Origin: CBDCUW01 sp965222745
GTDB lineage: Bacteria; Planctomycetota; Planctomycetia; Pirellulales; Pirellulaceae
Direction: 5' to 3'
Length of the DNA: 64,000 nucleotides
Assembly (NCBI GenBank): GCA_965222745.1
Contig: CBDCUW010000005.1
Coordinates: 2,480,001 to 2,544,000, forward strand
Shown here: piece by piece, positions 9,544-17,834 of the stretch
Layout: each line of letters starts with the position of its first letter
Position numbering within the stretch: the stretch's first letter is position 1
Notes under the pieces: model-generated
The model's input: the letters and a program-made list of their open reading frames with translations, nothing else
The model's database searches: none
Told to the model about the DNA's origin: nothing
Position numbers and translations under genes: made by a program

Positions 9544-11673
9544 ATGGGCAGTTTATCTGCTGCGCACAACGTGCGCAAGTCTGGCGATGCGCCAATCTTT
9601 ACACGACGGCTTGAAAATGAGCCGTTTTCTGCGGTTTCCGGCTACTACGCCGAGTGTCTCGCCGCCAACAACAAAGCGACCAGATTTCTTGCCGACGAGT
9701 TCGGCTTGAGTTTGGAAAAAGCCGCTGAATTTCAAGCGGGTTTTTCCGATCGCAGCCTCGGCAAGGTTGTTCCAAACCGAGATTCCGAACTTGGTCGGCA
9801 TCTTCGCGAGATTCTTCGCGACGTTGGCATCCTCAAACGCACTGGCCACGAAACGCTGCGTGGCTGTGTCACCTTCCCCTTGTTCACCGGCGAAAAGATC
9901 ACCGGCATCTACGGTCGTCGTGTCGATCGCCAAAGCAAAGGCGATCAAGAGATCACCATAGGCAATGGCGAATTGCGCGCACCGAGCAATGGTGATAAAA
10001 AACCAGTCGCATCAGCGGAGGGCGAGGCGAACGAAGCAAACGATTCCGAAGCGAATCAATCACCGTCGATATCGGATGACGAATCGACTATCGCTTTGGC
10101 CAAAACCAATGCTGACGATGACCTTTCTATCGAAGAAAATCAAATCACCTACGTGCGGGATGATCGCCGCTATCGCATCCGTGGTCTCGAAAAGAACACG
10201 AATGCCTACACGCTCAAGGTCAATATCTTGGCGTCGCGTGATGATCTGGTTCATCTCGACACGCTTGATCTTGTCAAGGCGCGCAGTCGGACATCCTTCA
10301 TCAAGGCTACAGCCTCCGAACTGTACGTCGATGCTGATCTGATCAAACGTGACATTGGCAAGCTGCTGCACAAACTGGAACTGCTACGTCAGCAACAGAT
10401 CAATGCGGCGAAGAAACCGACAGCAAAGGTTGTTGAGTTGTCACCACAGGAGGCGGACGAAGCAATGCAATTGCTTCGCGATCCGAATCTCTTGCAACGC
10501 ATCGTCGCAGACATCGTTGCGTGTGGCATGGTGGGCGAATCGACCAACATACTTGCCGGTTATCTTGCGGCAACCAGCCGCAAGTTGTCTGATCCGCTCG
10601 CCATCGTGATTCAATCGTCGTCCAGTGCCGGCAAGACATCGTTGATGGACGCCATCCTGGCAATGATGCCAGGAGAGGATCAATTGCGATTTTCCGGCAT
10701 AACCGGCCAATCGTTGTTTTACCTGAACAGCGACGAGATCAAGCATCGCATACTCGCAATCAGTGAAGACGAAGGCGTTGCCGAAGCGACGTACGCTTTG
10801 AAGCTCCTTCAAAGTGAAGGTGAACTTCGCTACGCGACTGTTGGCCGTAACGACGATGGCAACATGGCAACCAAACAACATCACGTTGAAGGTCCCGTGC
10901 AAATCATGTTGACCACCACGGCGATGGAGATTGACGAAGAACTCGCCAATCGCTGTTTGGTTCTTGCGGTCGATGAATCACGTGATCAGACAGGCGCCAT
11001 ACAAGCGAAGCAACGTGACTCAAGATTGATCGACGTGCTTTTGAAGAGTGAGCTGTCAAACCAGCTCCGAAAGTTGCATCAAAATGCACAGCGATTGTTG
11101 AAACCCATTCAAGTGTTCAATCCGTACGCTTCGCAGCTCACATTCCCCGCCCACAAAACGCGGCTACGCCGAGATCATCAGAAATATCTGAATCTGATCG
11201 ATTGCATTGCTTTGGCGCACCAGCATCAGCGCCCAAAGCACATCAAGCAATTGGAAGGCAAAACAATTGAGTACATCAATGTCGAGCTTCAAGACATCGC
11301 CGTAGCCAACGGTTTGGCCGGCGAAGTCCTCGGGCGCAGCCTCGATGAACTGGCGCCACAAACGAGAACTCTGTTGATGCTACTACACGAGTTCGTCAAA
11401 ACCGAATCCAAAGCCAGCAGCGTCAGCCGCCATGCTTTCCGGTTTACGCGTCGGGACGTTCGCGAAGCGACGCAGTGGAGCGATTTCCAAGTCCACAAGC
11501 ACCTTACGCGCTTGGTAGAGCTTGAGTACTTGGTGGTCCATCGTGGCAAACAGGGCCGACGGTTTGTCTATGAGCTTCTCTACCGTGGCGAAGGCCACGA
11601 GGGACAGCCGTTCTTGATGGGACTGATTGATCCAGCCAAGCTGACATTACCCGGTACGATGACAAAGTCTTAG
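9544..11673 (+). CDS. unit 1 primase-helicase-like protein (Toprim_N plus P-loop ATPase)
   Basis: The 709-residue start at 9544 follows the sequence conserved in all four copies (TGAGGTTTACG then ATG). Residues ~28-125 resemble the Toprim_N subdomain of DnaG-type primases: YYAECLAAN, ATRFLADEFGLSLEKA, then GHETLRGCVTFPLF and ITGIYGRR. There is no CHC2 zinc finger and no complete Toprim fold. A variable acidic linker follows. The second half is a P-loop ATPase with Walker A QSSSSAGKTS (~357-366) and Walker B-like LAISEDEG, and it ends with a winged-helix-like domain. Related proteins are known from integrated elements carrying tyrosine recombinases. A role in element replication or strand opening is inferred. 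The core-binding gene lies about 315 bases downstream. Confidence 0.75.
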   Translation: MGSLSAAHNVRKSGDAPIFTRRLENEPFSAVSGYYAECLAANNKATRFLADEFGLSLEKAAEFQAGFSDRSLGKVVPNRDSELGRHLREILRDVGILKRTGHETLRGCVTFPLFTGEKITGIYGRRVDRQSKGDQEITIGNGELRAPSNGDKKPVASAEGEANEANDSEANQSPSISDDESTIALAKTNADDDLSIEENQITYVRDDRRYRIRGLEKNTNAYTLKVNILASRDDLVHLDTLDLVKARSRTSFIKATASELYVDADLIKRDIGKLLHKLELLRQQQINAAKKPTAKVVELSPQEADEAMQLLRDPNLLQRIVADIVACGMVGESTNILAGYLAATSRKLSDPLAIVIQSSSSAGKTSLMDAILAMMPGEDQLRFSGITGQSLFYLNSDEIKHRILAISEDEGVAEATYALKLLQSEGELRYATVGRNDDGNMATKQHHVEGPVQIMLTTTAMEIDEELANRCLVLAVDESRDQTGAIQAKQRDSRLIDVLLKSELSNQLRKLHQNAQRLLKPIQVFNPYASQLTFPAHKTRLRRDHQKYLNLIDCIALAHQHQRPKHIKQLEGKTIEYINVELQDIAVANGLAGEVLGRSLDELAPQTRTLLMLLHEFVKTESKASSVSRHAFRFTRRDVREATQWSDFQVHKHLTRLVELEYLVVHRGKQGRRFVYELLYRGEGHEGQPFLMGLIDPAKLTLPGTMTKS

Positions 11674-11814
11674 CACCTGGCGCCAAGTTTTGGCCCCGAC
11701 CAAGCAAGGTTTAGCCCCGTCTTTGCACGGCTTTTGCTCCTTGAGAAATCGCGAAAGATTCGTGATTTCCCTTCTCAAATGCGAAAACTTTCCGTTTTCG
11801 CTGATCTGAACAAG

Positions 11815-11988
11815 TGGCCCCAATTGTCTTGGGGTCTTTCTGGTCGTCGTAGTCCGTCGGCCAACCACATTCTCGGCACCGGCATGTCGTCGGTGTCCTT
11901 CGCCAAACCATTCTCGGCGAGTTCACCAACGATAGGCCCGATCTGTCTGTAGGTGCGCGCCGACAGCATTTATAGAGAGATCAAAACC
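11815..11988 (+). promoter_or_regulatory. unit 1 conserved leader before the core-binding gene
   Basis: About 170 bases before the small gene are conserved in all four units. They begin with the short inverted repeat CCCCAATTG...TTGGGG (11819-11837) and continue through GTCGTCGTAGTCCGTCGGCC and TCGTCGGTGTCCTTCGCC to the TAGAGAGATC ribosome-binding area. There is no plus-strand coding frame. On the minus strand one frame keeps a Cys-rich peptide (CRCRECGW) in the copies. The region could be a structured leader, a recombination site or an antisense gene. Confidence 0.5.
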
Positions 11989-12417
11989 ATGCCCGTTCGC
12001 TTTTCCCAACCGCAGAGACGAGGCTCGGAACCCTGCCTGTTGGACCTTCGCTCAAGCTACTTGCGTCATCTCGATCGTCGAGGTTGCCCCTACTGGCAGA
12101 TCCGGCGTCACAAGCGCTACCTGAGCAAATTCATCGCATGGGCAGGCTGCCGTTCAATCGAATGGATCGACGAGATTGATCCGGTGACCCTTGAAGATTA
12201 CCGCAAGCACTTGAACAAGCCCCGCAGCGGTGGAGGTTTTCGCAGCAACGCTCGCATGCAGTCGGCGCACTTGAATAGCCTTCGCCACTGGTTGTATTGG
12301 GCGTACCTTGAGGAATGGTCGATCGTGAACCTGAGTTCGCACGTTGGCGAGCCTCTGTATCGTCAACGCTATCACCAGCGGTGTTCGGCAAAGAAACCAA
12401 AGCATTCGGGCAGCTAA
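11989..12417 (+). CDS. unit 1 stand-alone core-binding (SAM-like) protein of tyrosine recombinase type
   Basis: A 142-residue basic protein (ATG 11989 after AGAGAGATC). Residues ~20-120 match the helical core-binding domain that precedes the catalytic domain in XerC/D-type integrases: SSYLRHLDRRGCPYWQI, RYLSKFIAWAG, DPVTLEDYRKHL and LNSLRHWLYWAYLEEWSIVN. The protein ends there. The Arg-Lys-His-Arg-His-Tyr catalytic domain is absent, and none is encoded downstream. Since units 2 and 4 have the same length, it is unlikely to be a random truncation. It may bind the element ends and depend on a catalytic recombinase in trans, for example the one of unit 3. Confidence 0.75.
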   Translation: MPVRFSQPQRRGSEPCLLDLRSSYLRHLDRRGCPYWQIRRHKRYLSKFIAWAGCRSIEWIDEIDPVTLEDYRKHLNKPRSGGGFRSNARMQSAHLNSLRHWLYWAYLEEWSIVNLSSHVGEPLYRQRYHQRCSAKKPKHSGS

Positions 12418-12460
12418 TCGCCGTTGCCAAAAAATCACGCCCAAAGGCGTAGACCGATTC

Positions 12461-12476
12461 GCGCGCCCTGGCGCGC
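12461..12476 (+). other. GC-rich hairpin upstream of attachment-like site 2
   Basis: GCGCGC - CCTG - GCGCGC, followed by a shared ~130-base tract leading to the site. Equivalent stems at 22931-22950, 39366-39395 and 48123-48140 differ in sequence. It may terminate transcription or form a secondary structure at the element end. There is no U-tract. Confidence 0.55.
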
Positions 12477-12610
12477 GGGAAGCCTTGGGCGCAAACGATT
12501 TTGTAAAAATTGCCGTCGGGCCCTCTGGTCCGTTTCTCTATGGCGATTGGCTCGGCAAAAGCCGGCCAAAATCTCTTTCTCTGCGTAGGCCCGCACTAGA
12601 ATCCTCCTTT

Positions 12611-12715
12611 GACGCATACGGACGACTTGACCGTGTACGATTGAAAACCCCAATCGTACTGTGTCAGTCAAACCGCGTATGACTGACCGGGGACCAGGAA
12701 GCCCGCCGCACTACG
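12611..12715 (+). repeat. attachment-like site 2
   Basis: The box GACGCATACGGACG (12611-12624) is followed by a nine-base-pair hairpin GTACGATTG (12635-12643) / CAATCGTAC (12651-12659), a seven-base-pair hairpin GTCAGTC / GACTGAC, and a GGGG-ACCAGGAAG-CCC hairpin. It lies 190 bases after the unit 1 core-binding gene and 200 bases before the next toxin module. This is the most regular copy of the hairpin chain. Confidence 0.75.
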
Positions 12716-12883
12716 GTCGAAGCAACGGCAAGCGGGACGCAATCTGCATTATCCGCAGAGCTTGCAATCCAAGCCGGATAGACGGAGAATCGAGCAAGTT
12801 GATCGTAGTCATGAGCTAGCTTTCCCAAGCTAACCGTTCCTTGCGACAGGTTGCCGTATGAAATCAAGTTGTCGGTCACGAAT

Positions 12884-12912
12884 TTGTCAGTTTCTGTGGT
12901 CGTTGGTACAAT
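12884..12912 (+). promoter_or_regulatory. sigma-70-like promoter of the RelE/ParE cassette
   Basis: TTGTCA (12884-12889), a 17-base spacer and TACAAT (12907-12912). The -10 ends only six bases before the antitoxin ATG at 12919, so the transcript would be leaderless or nearly so. This agrees with the lack of a Shine-Dalgarno sequence. Confidence 0.65.
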
Positions 12913-12918
12913 GAAGCC

Positions 12919-13152
12919 ATGGATACTCAGCCCAAACAAATTCTCGATATTGCCCTGACACTACCTGAATCCGATCGCGCGGGTTTGGCCGCTTCTCTCA
13001 TCCGCAGCTTAGACGATGCTCCCGATCCTGACGCGGACGCCAAATGGGCAATCGAAATTGAACGGCGAATCCGCACCCTTGACGAAGGTTCTGTCGAACT
13101 AGAGGACTGGGATGCCGTGATGGCCAAAATGCGCGAACGCCGCAATGGCTGA
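12919..13152 (+). CDS. addiction-module antitoxin (Unstab_antitox type)
   Basis: A 77-residue protein with ILDIALTLPESDRAGLAASLIRSLD followed by an acidic middle and WDAVMAKMRERRNG. This is the typical layout of the short putative addiction-module component family that pairs with RelE/ParE toxins. Its stop overlaps the toxin start by eight bases. It is likely co-transcribed from the strong promoter just upstream and autoregulated with its toxin (inference from the family). Confidence 0.85.
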   Translation: MDTQPKQILDIALTLPESDRAGLAASLIRSLDDAPDPDADAKWAIEIERRIRTLDEGSVELEDWDAVMAKMRERRNG

Positions 13153-13453
13153 CCTTCCGTTTTGGTTTCATCCAGACGCCACTGCGGAGGCATTGGCTAT
13201 TCACGACCACTATTTTGATGTGGCAGCGAATCTTGCCGAGGATTTCCAAGCCGAACTAGAACGCTCTCGATCCGTTATTGCTCGCAGTCCAGGCACATGG
13301 CCGCAATACCTGCATGGGACTCAACGGTATCTGATGAAACGCTTCCCTTACTTTGTCGTCTATCGCGTTTCGACATCGCGAATCGAGATCATTGCGATTG
13401 CCCACGAAAGACAGCGACCAGGCTATTGGGCCAAACGAACACCGCCGCAGTGA
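13145..13453 (+). CDS. RelE/ParE-superfamily toxin
   Basis: A 102-residue protein. FHPDATAEALAIHDHYFDVAANLAEDFQAELERS is the usual helical N-terminal hairpin. YLMKRFPYFVVYRVSTSRIEIIAIAHERQRPGYW is the C-terminal beta sheet with the conserved FPY..Y and the basic-aromatic end of ParE/RelE proteins. Toxins of this class hit gyrase or ribosome-bound mRNA, and sequence alone does not say which. With its antitoxin it forms the cargo after attachment-like site 2. Confidence 0.88.
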   Translation: MADLPFWFHPDATAEALAIHDHYFDVAANLAEDFQAELERSRSVIARSPGTWPQYLHGTQRYLMKRFPYFVVYRVSTSRIEIIAIAHERQRPGYWAKRTPPQ

Positions 13454-13605
13454 CCGACAACATGGTTTTTACGCTGAGGCCTTCGGCACACCTTCGTACT
13501 TTGGCAACGATCGCAGGCCTTGGTGCAATTTCACTAGTTCAGGCATCGTTCGCTTCGTTTAGGGCGGTGTCGTAAAAACCTTCCGTTAGCCGCTCCGAGG
13601 AATCC

Positions 13606-13992
13606 TTGACTCCAGTGTTTCGTGAATGGCTCGCCGTGGTTGTACTTGTCGGCATGATACCCATTGGAGTCGTAGTCACAGCTGCAACCGCTGCGTTGAT
13701 CCCCAGTTGGAGCGTCGCCATCTTGGTTGTGTTTTTTCTCCTAGGCATCGGCGGGATCGTGGTCGGTGGCTGGCCCTTGATCGAATATCTGCTGGTCCTC
13801 ATCATCGGCGGCGTCTTCGCAGCCCTGCTCTTGCCGCACACAGCGTACGGTTGCTGCGTTCTGGGCGCTATCGCCGGCTATCTATGGGGTGGTTACTTTG
13901 CTGAAATTGTTGATCGCCCTAATGTCCAGCGGCTTGAGGACGAGGCTCAAGTACAGGCTTCAACGTCAACTCGCCGGAAAGCGGGTGGCTAA
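13606..13992 (+). CDS. hypothetical membrane protein
   Basis: A 128-residue protein with three or four hydrophobic helices (about residues 9-32, 36-52, 56-75 and 78-97) and a polar C-terminal tail with RRKAGG. No family is recognised. I chose TTG 13606 because GAGGAA lies five bases upstream; GTG 13615 and ATG 13654 are alternatives. It lies between the toxin module and R2, so it is the second cargo gene of this cassette. Confidence 0.5.
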   Translation: MTPVFREWLAVVVLVGMIPIGVVVTAATAALIPSWSVAILVVFFLLGIGGIVVGGWPLIEYLLVLIIGGVFAALLLPHTAYGCCVLGAIAGYLWGGYFAEIVDRPNVQRLEDEAQVQASTSTRRKAGG

Positions 13993-14044
13993 CGTGGTTT
14001 CTACGCAAGGGCCCTTATGGCCAACAAATAGCATGTTACGCCAG

Positions 14045-15050
14045 CAGCCAAACCGTGTTTGACTGGCCGGCGGACAGGAAGTCCGCCGCAGTACGGCAGG
14101 ATGCCGCCACGCGGGATTTCGAAGCGTTCGCGAGCCTGCGAGCAGACGCGCCGTGCGAACGAGCGTAGCGAAGTGAGAGTGTTTCGCGGAGGCCGATCGG
14201 TACCGCCGGGCTTTGGCGGCGTTTCCGATCTGCCGGAGCTTTGCCGAAGGATCAAGCGACTGATCAGTTGCCCGAGGTTTTGGGAGGGTTTCTGATCAGT
14301 CGCGGTTTCTACGCAACCGAAAAACGCTCCAACGGAACACGCTCGAACCATCGACGACCAGGATGGTCGTCGCAACTTCGGCACGATGCCGCCACGCGCA
14401 ACTTCGCGCGCATCCAAGAGCGCAGCGCACGGCGATCCATGGACGGTCGCCGCCTTGACGGCCGCGGTGCCCGGATGGCATCCGAGGCGTCGGGCATGGA
14501 AGCGGACCAAGGGGAACAGAGTTTGGATCAAAGTAACCCACTACGATCGTACCCGGTTTGCAGCGTCGAACGAGTAGCGATGCCCGTAAGCCGAGGATCC
14601 GCCTTTGGCGGACCCAGCGGCCACAGCGCAGGCGAGCAGCAACGGGCAGGGATGTGCAAAGAACAAACTCAATCGAAGAGTACAAAATCGGATCACGTAA
14701 CCGTTTTCCAAATGCGACGACTGGCCCGTTGTGTCTTCGAGCCGGAGCGCCGGGGCAGGACGCCCCGAAAAAGATTGCCGAGGGCATGGATGCCCGAGAC
14801 CGCTCTTAGACGGCGGTGGGCAGCGAATCCGCACTTGCAAGGTGGCGGCGAAGCACAAGCGTCAGCGCCGTTCGCGTAGTCCGTCCCACAGAAGGAGGCC
14901 AAGAAGCACCGCCAGGATTTTGCGTTCCAACGAAGACCAAACTCAACCCTACGTTACCCCCGTCAACCGAAGCCCAGATCTCAGCACCCCAGCCGCCAAA
15001 TTTGCGCCAAAATCACAAACGGGCAATTTAAAATCTCCTCGGTGACTACC
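14045..15050 (+). repeat. R repeat copy 2 (R2), most complete
   Basis: It opens with the site-type hairpins (AACCGTGTTTGAC; then GGCGGAC-AGGAA-GTCCGCC at 14071-14090, then GGCAGGATGCC). A conserved block to 14180 follows. Next is hairpin A at about 14193-14238 (arms GATCGGTACCGCC / GGCGG...CCGATC), then hairpin B with arms CGACTGATCAG / CTGATCAGTCG (about 14259-14303). A further CGACGACC-AGGAT-GGTCGTCG hairpin lies near 14356, and a long conserved block runs to about 14915. A looser tail ends at CTCCTCGGTGAC. There is no credible gene inside. Confidence 0.8.
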
Positions 15051-15330
15051 ACCGATGCACGGTATCACAGACTGATTCAACTACATGGAATCTTCACGCC
15101 TTGTTTCCCGAGTTGGCGTTGGAAATTATTTGGATTTCTGATGGCTGGATTTGCGACGAACCGTTCCAAATCACCTCATTGGACTGACGATGCCACTATG
15201 GATAGACTACGATTTACCGTTGGTCCATTTCGTCTGCTTTGTCGAGACGAAGCCCGAAGATTCAAATGGTGAGAAAACCTAAGTTGGATGATCTCCGTTG
15301 CTGGAACACACATTTAATTCGGCGTGAAAT
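15051..15330. other. non-coding stretch before the radical SAM gene
   Basis: Roughly 280 bases with no gene I can support. A -10-like TTTAAT lies about 15 bases before the original radical SAM ATG at 15331, so the promoter of that operon is probably here. Confidence 0.4.
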
Positions 15331-15368
15331 ATGAGTTCGGTTATTCCCAGTAAGGTAGTCAAGCAATC

Positions 15369-16971
15369 GGGTGCGGTCCGCTTGATGCGCGTCAAACACC
15401 ATGATTCTAGCGACTCGTGCTGGGCATAAGGTCAGCGACAGTCGGTTTTGACTGAAGCGATTTCTCATACACGTTGCTCCAGATCTTGCTCAGCAGAATA
15501 CAGCGAAGCGTCATGACGTGCTGGCCGCCTTCACGGTGCCAACGCATCCCCGAGAGCTTCATCCGCTCGCTGACAATCTGCTTACACGCTGACTCCACCA
15601 CGCCACTGCCAATCGGGTAACCTCGCTCTCGTGCCGAGGCGAAATCCATGAATCGCTTGTAACGACGCAAGTACCTCTCGGCTTTGTCGGCATCGGAAGC
15701 GAAGGTCTTCTTGTAGCCGTGCAGCTCTCTCATCTTTGCGATCGAGCGCAGCACCCGACCATGACCGCCCGGCTCCAGCAGAAGACCACGAGCACGTGAC
15801 AGCCAATCCGCACGCTCAGACTTGCCCACTTGCAATGCATCCGCGATGGTCGTCAGTCGCTCGCTTGCATGATAGTAGTCAACAATCCGCGTGATCTTGA
15901 TTCGCCGACCATCGACGAAGAACTTCCGTAGAGCATTCTTCCAGTACGCGGTTTCAATCTTGCCAGCGTCTGTGACGTAGACCACTTCGGGCAGGTCTTT
16001 GCCGCAGGCTCTCAGGGTTTCTGCCAGCAACGATGTCAATTCATTCGAGAGTGTGTGTTGATTCGACTCAGGAGCCTGCCCCAAGTACACCGTTCCGAGT
16101 TTCTTCCCCTGATCGATGACGCTAATGCACGCCACACCGGCCATCTCAAAGAAACTCCAAGGAGCCAAGCCGAGAGAAACACCGTCACGACTTACCGACA
16201 GCACTGCGGTTCGATCGTTTTTGCGGACTTCGTTGACCAATTCGAGCAATTTCGCGACTTGGGCTTGTTGACGAAGTGACCCCAGAGAAGCTGCAAGATT
16301 TGCCGTCAATTTCCGAAGTTTCTCATTGCCGATCGAAAGACCGAAGCGATCTTGGATCATTTCGCGAGTGCGCCCCTGGGTGCTTCCACTGGTCGCAAAT
16401 TGCTTGCCGACGATGTCAGCGGCTGCGGGAGTAAACCCGTTCTCGATTCCGAGCAGCAATTCGATCGGGAAGATCGTTTTCCCATCGCGTCCTCGGCGGT
16501 AGCGTGCGCGATCGAGGGACAGTTCACCAAACGGCGTGAGGATCTGGGATCGCAACGTCTTGTCCGCCAACCGCCGATAGTTCTGCCCGTTGTGCTCAAT
16601 GGTTCCGGGCATCTGACCAAGTTCCGGTTCCAGTTGGGAAACAAGCCACTGAAGAACAGAATTGGCGGAACGACGAACTTCGGTGGCGAGGCGATTTTCA
16701 AGTGCATACATCGAAGTGGCTGAAACTCCATCGGAAAGGAACTGCGAAACCGCCTCGACAATGGCGTTGATCAAGTCGCCAGCAATTCCATTAACCGCCT
16801 GAGAAACATCGCTTTCTGTGATTGCACGAACAAGGCTTCCTGCCTTAACTTGGACATCCATGAGGTTTCCTTTTGAACGGGCTGTGTGGTAACAACCAGT
16901 TTCCTGAGGAAGCCTCTTTCTATGAATAGCAATCACATGCCGAAATCAGGCGCATAACGCGGATCGCACCC
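15369..16971 (-). mobile_element. ISKra4-like insertion sequence in codon 13 of the radical SAM gene
   Basis: 22-bp imperfect terminal repeats at 15369-15390 and 16950-16971 (19 of 22 match, both starting GGGTGCG when read inward). The direct duplication AAGCAATC lies at 15361-15368 and 16972-16979. It is unrelated at sequence level to the copy at 7133. Excision in silico restores the radical SAM reading frame exactly. Confidence 0.92.
15407..16861 (-). CDS. ISKra4-like transposase
   Basis: A single intact frame of 484 residues. The ATG at 16859-16861 was chosen because AGGAA precedes it closely. The helical N-terminal region is followed by FGELSLDRARYRRGRDGKTIFPIE and a catalytic core with Asp in VLSVSRDGVSLG and VVYVTDAGKIET. 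Near the C-terminus is the family hallmark YPIGSGVVESACKQIVSERMK...SGMRWHREGG with the catalytic Glu. Length is normal and there is no frameshift, so this copy may be active. Confidence 0.88.
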   Translation of the reverse strand: MDVQVKAGSLVRAITESDVSQAVNGIAGDLINAIVEAVSQFLSDGVSATSMYALENRLATEVRRSANSVLQWLVSQLEPELGQMPGTIEHNGQNYRRLADKTLRSQILTPFGELSLDRARYRRGRDGKTIFPIELLLGIENGFTPAAADIVGKQFATSGSTQGRTREMIQDRFGLSIGNEKLRKLTANLAASLGSLRQQAQVAKLLELVNEVRKNDRTAVLSVSRDGVSLGLAPWSFFEMAGVACISVIDQGKKLGTVYLGQAPESNQHTLSNELTSLLAETLRACGKDLPEVVYVTDAGKIETAYWKNALRKFFVDGRRIKITRIVDYYHASERLTTIADALQVGKSERADWLSRARGLLLEPGGHGRVLRSIAKMRELHGYKKTFASDADKAERYLRRYKRFMDFASARERGYPIGSGVVESACKQIVSERMKLSGMRWHREGGQHVMTLRCILLSKIWSNVYEKSLQSKPTVADLMPSTSR

Positions 16972-17834
16972 AAGCAATCCTTTGAGGAGGCGCAGTCCTT
17001 ATCATTCTTGTGGCTTGAGATCACCAATTGGTGTAACGAGCGATGTCTGCATTGCTACAATCACTCAGGTCCACATAGAAAGAACGACGTTGCGTTATCT
17101 ACAGGCAAGTGGAAGGGAGTAATTGACGAGGCGGCGGCTCTCAGTTGCGATCGAATGCAGTTCATTGGTGGAGAGCCAACCCTGCGTTCAGACCTGGGCG
17201 AAATGCTAGAGCATGCTCGGAATGTCGGAATTCGGGATGTCGAAGTATTCACCAATGCAACTGGGATGAGCGAGGCATTGAAGGCATGCATCATTGAGAA
17301 CAATGTTCGGATCGCTACTTCTCTCTACGGTAGCGATTCGTCAACGCATGACGCGAAAACTAGACTTCAAGGTAGCTTCAACAAAACTGTTGGGACCATC
17401 CGCGAGTTACTTGCTCAAGGCGTCGAAGTACGAGTTGGTGTAATCGGCGTAGAGTCATGTGATCGCGTCGATGATTTTTTGCACTCAATTGGCGTAACGA
17501 ATGCTGGCTTTGACCAGATTAGATCTATTGGCAGAGGATCCGATCTTGCCGACGGTAGCTTGGATGATGATTCCAACTTGTGTGGAAATTGCTGGAAGGG
17601 ATCCTTGTGCGTCCTGCCCAACGGAAACGTGATACCGTGCACAATGGCACGGACTGAGGTTATTGGGTCTGTTCTTGAAGAGTCGTTAAAAGCGATCACT
17701 GAAAGCGACAGACTGTTGCATTTCAGAAGTCGCATCAAAAAGAAATTTGGCTTCGTGCTGCCATCAAGGGAAGGTAACTCCGGGCCGTGTTCACCCAATA
17801 GCTGTGCTCCACTGGGGCCTGTTGACGTCCCCCA

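Noticed and set aside
14001..14531. Minus-strand open frames across R repeats giving similar peptides in all four copies (also near 5108, 25277 and 41230).
   Set aside because: They follow repeat similarity and not codon use, are broken by indels between copies, have no consistent start, and the hairpin covariation explains the conservation better.
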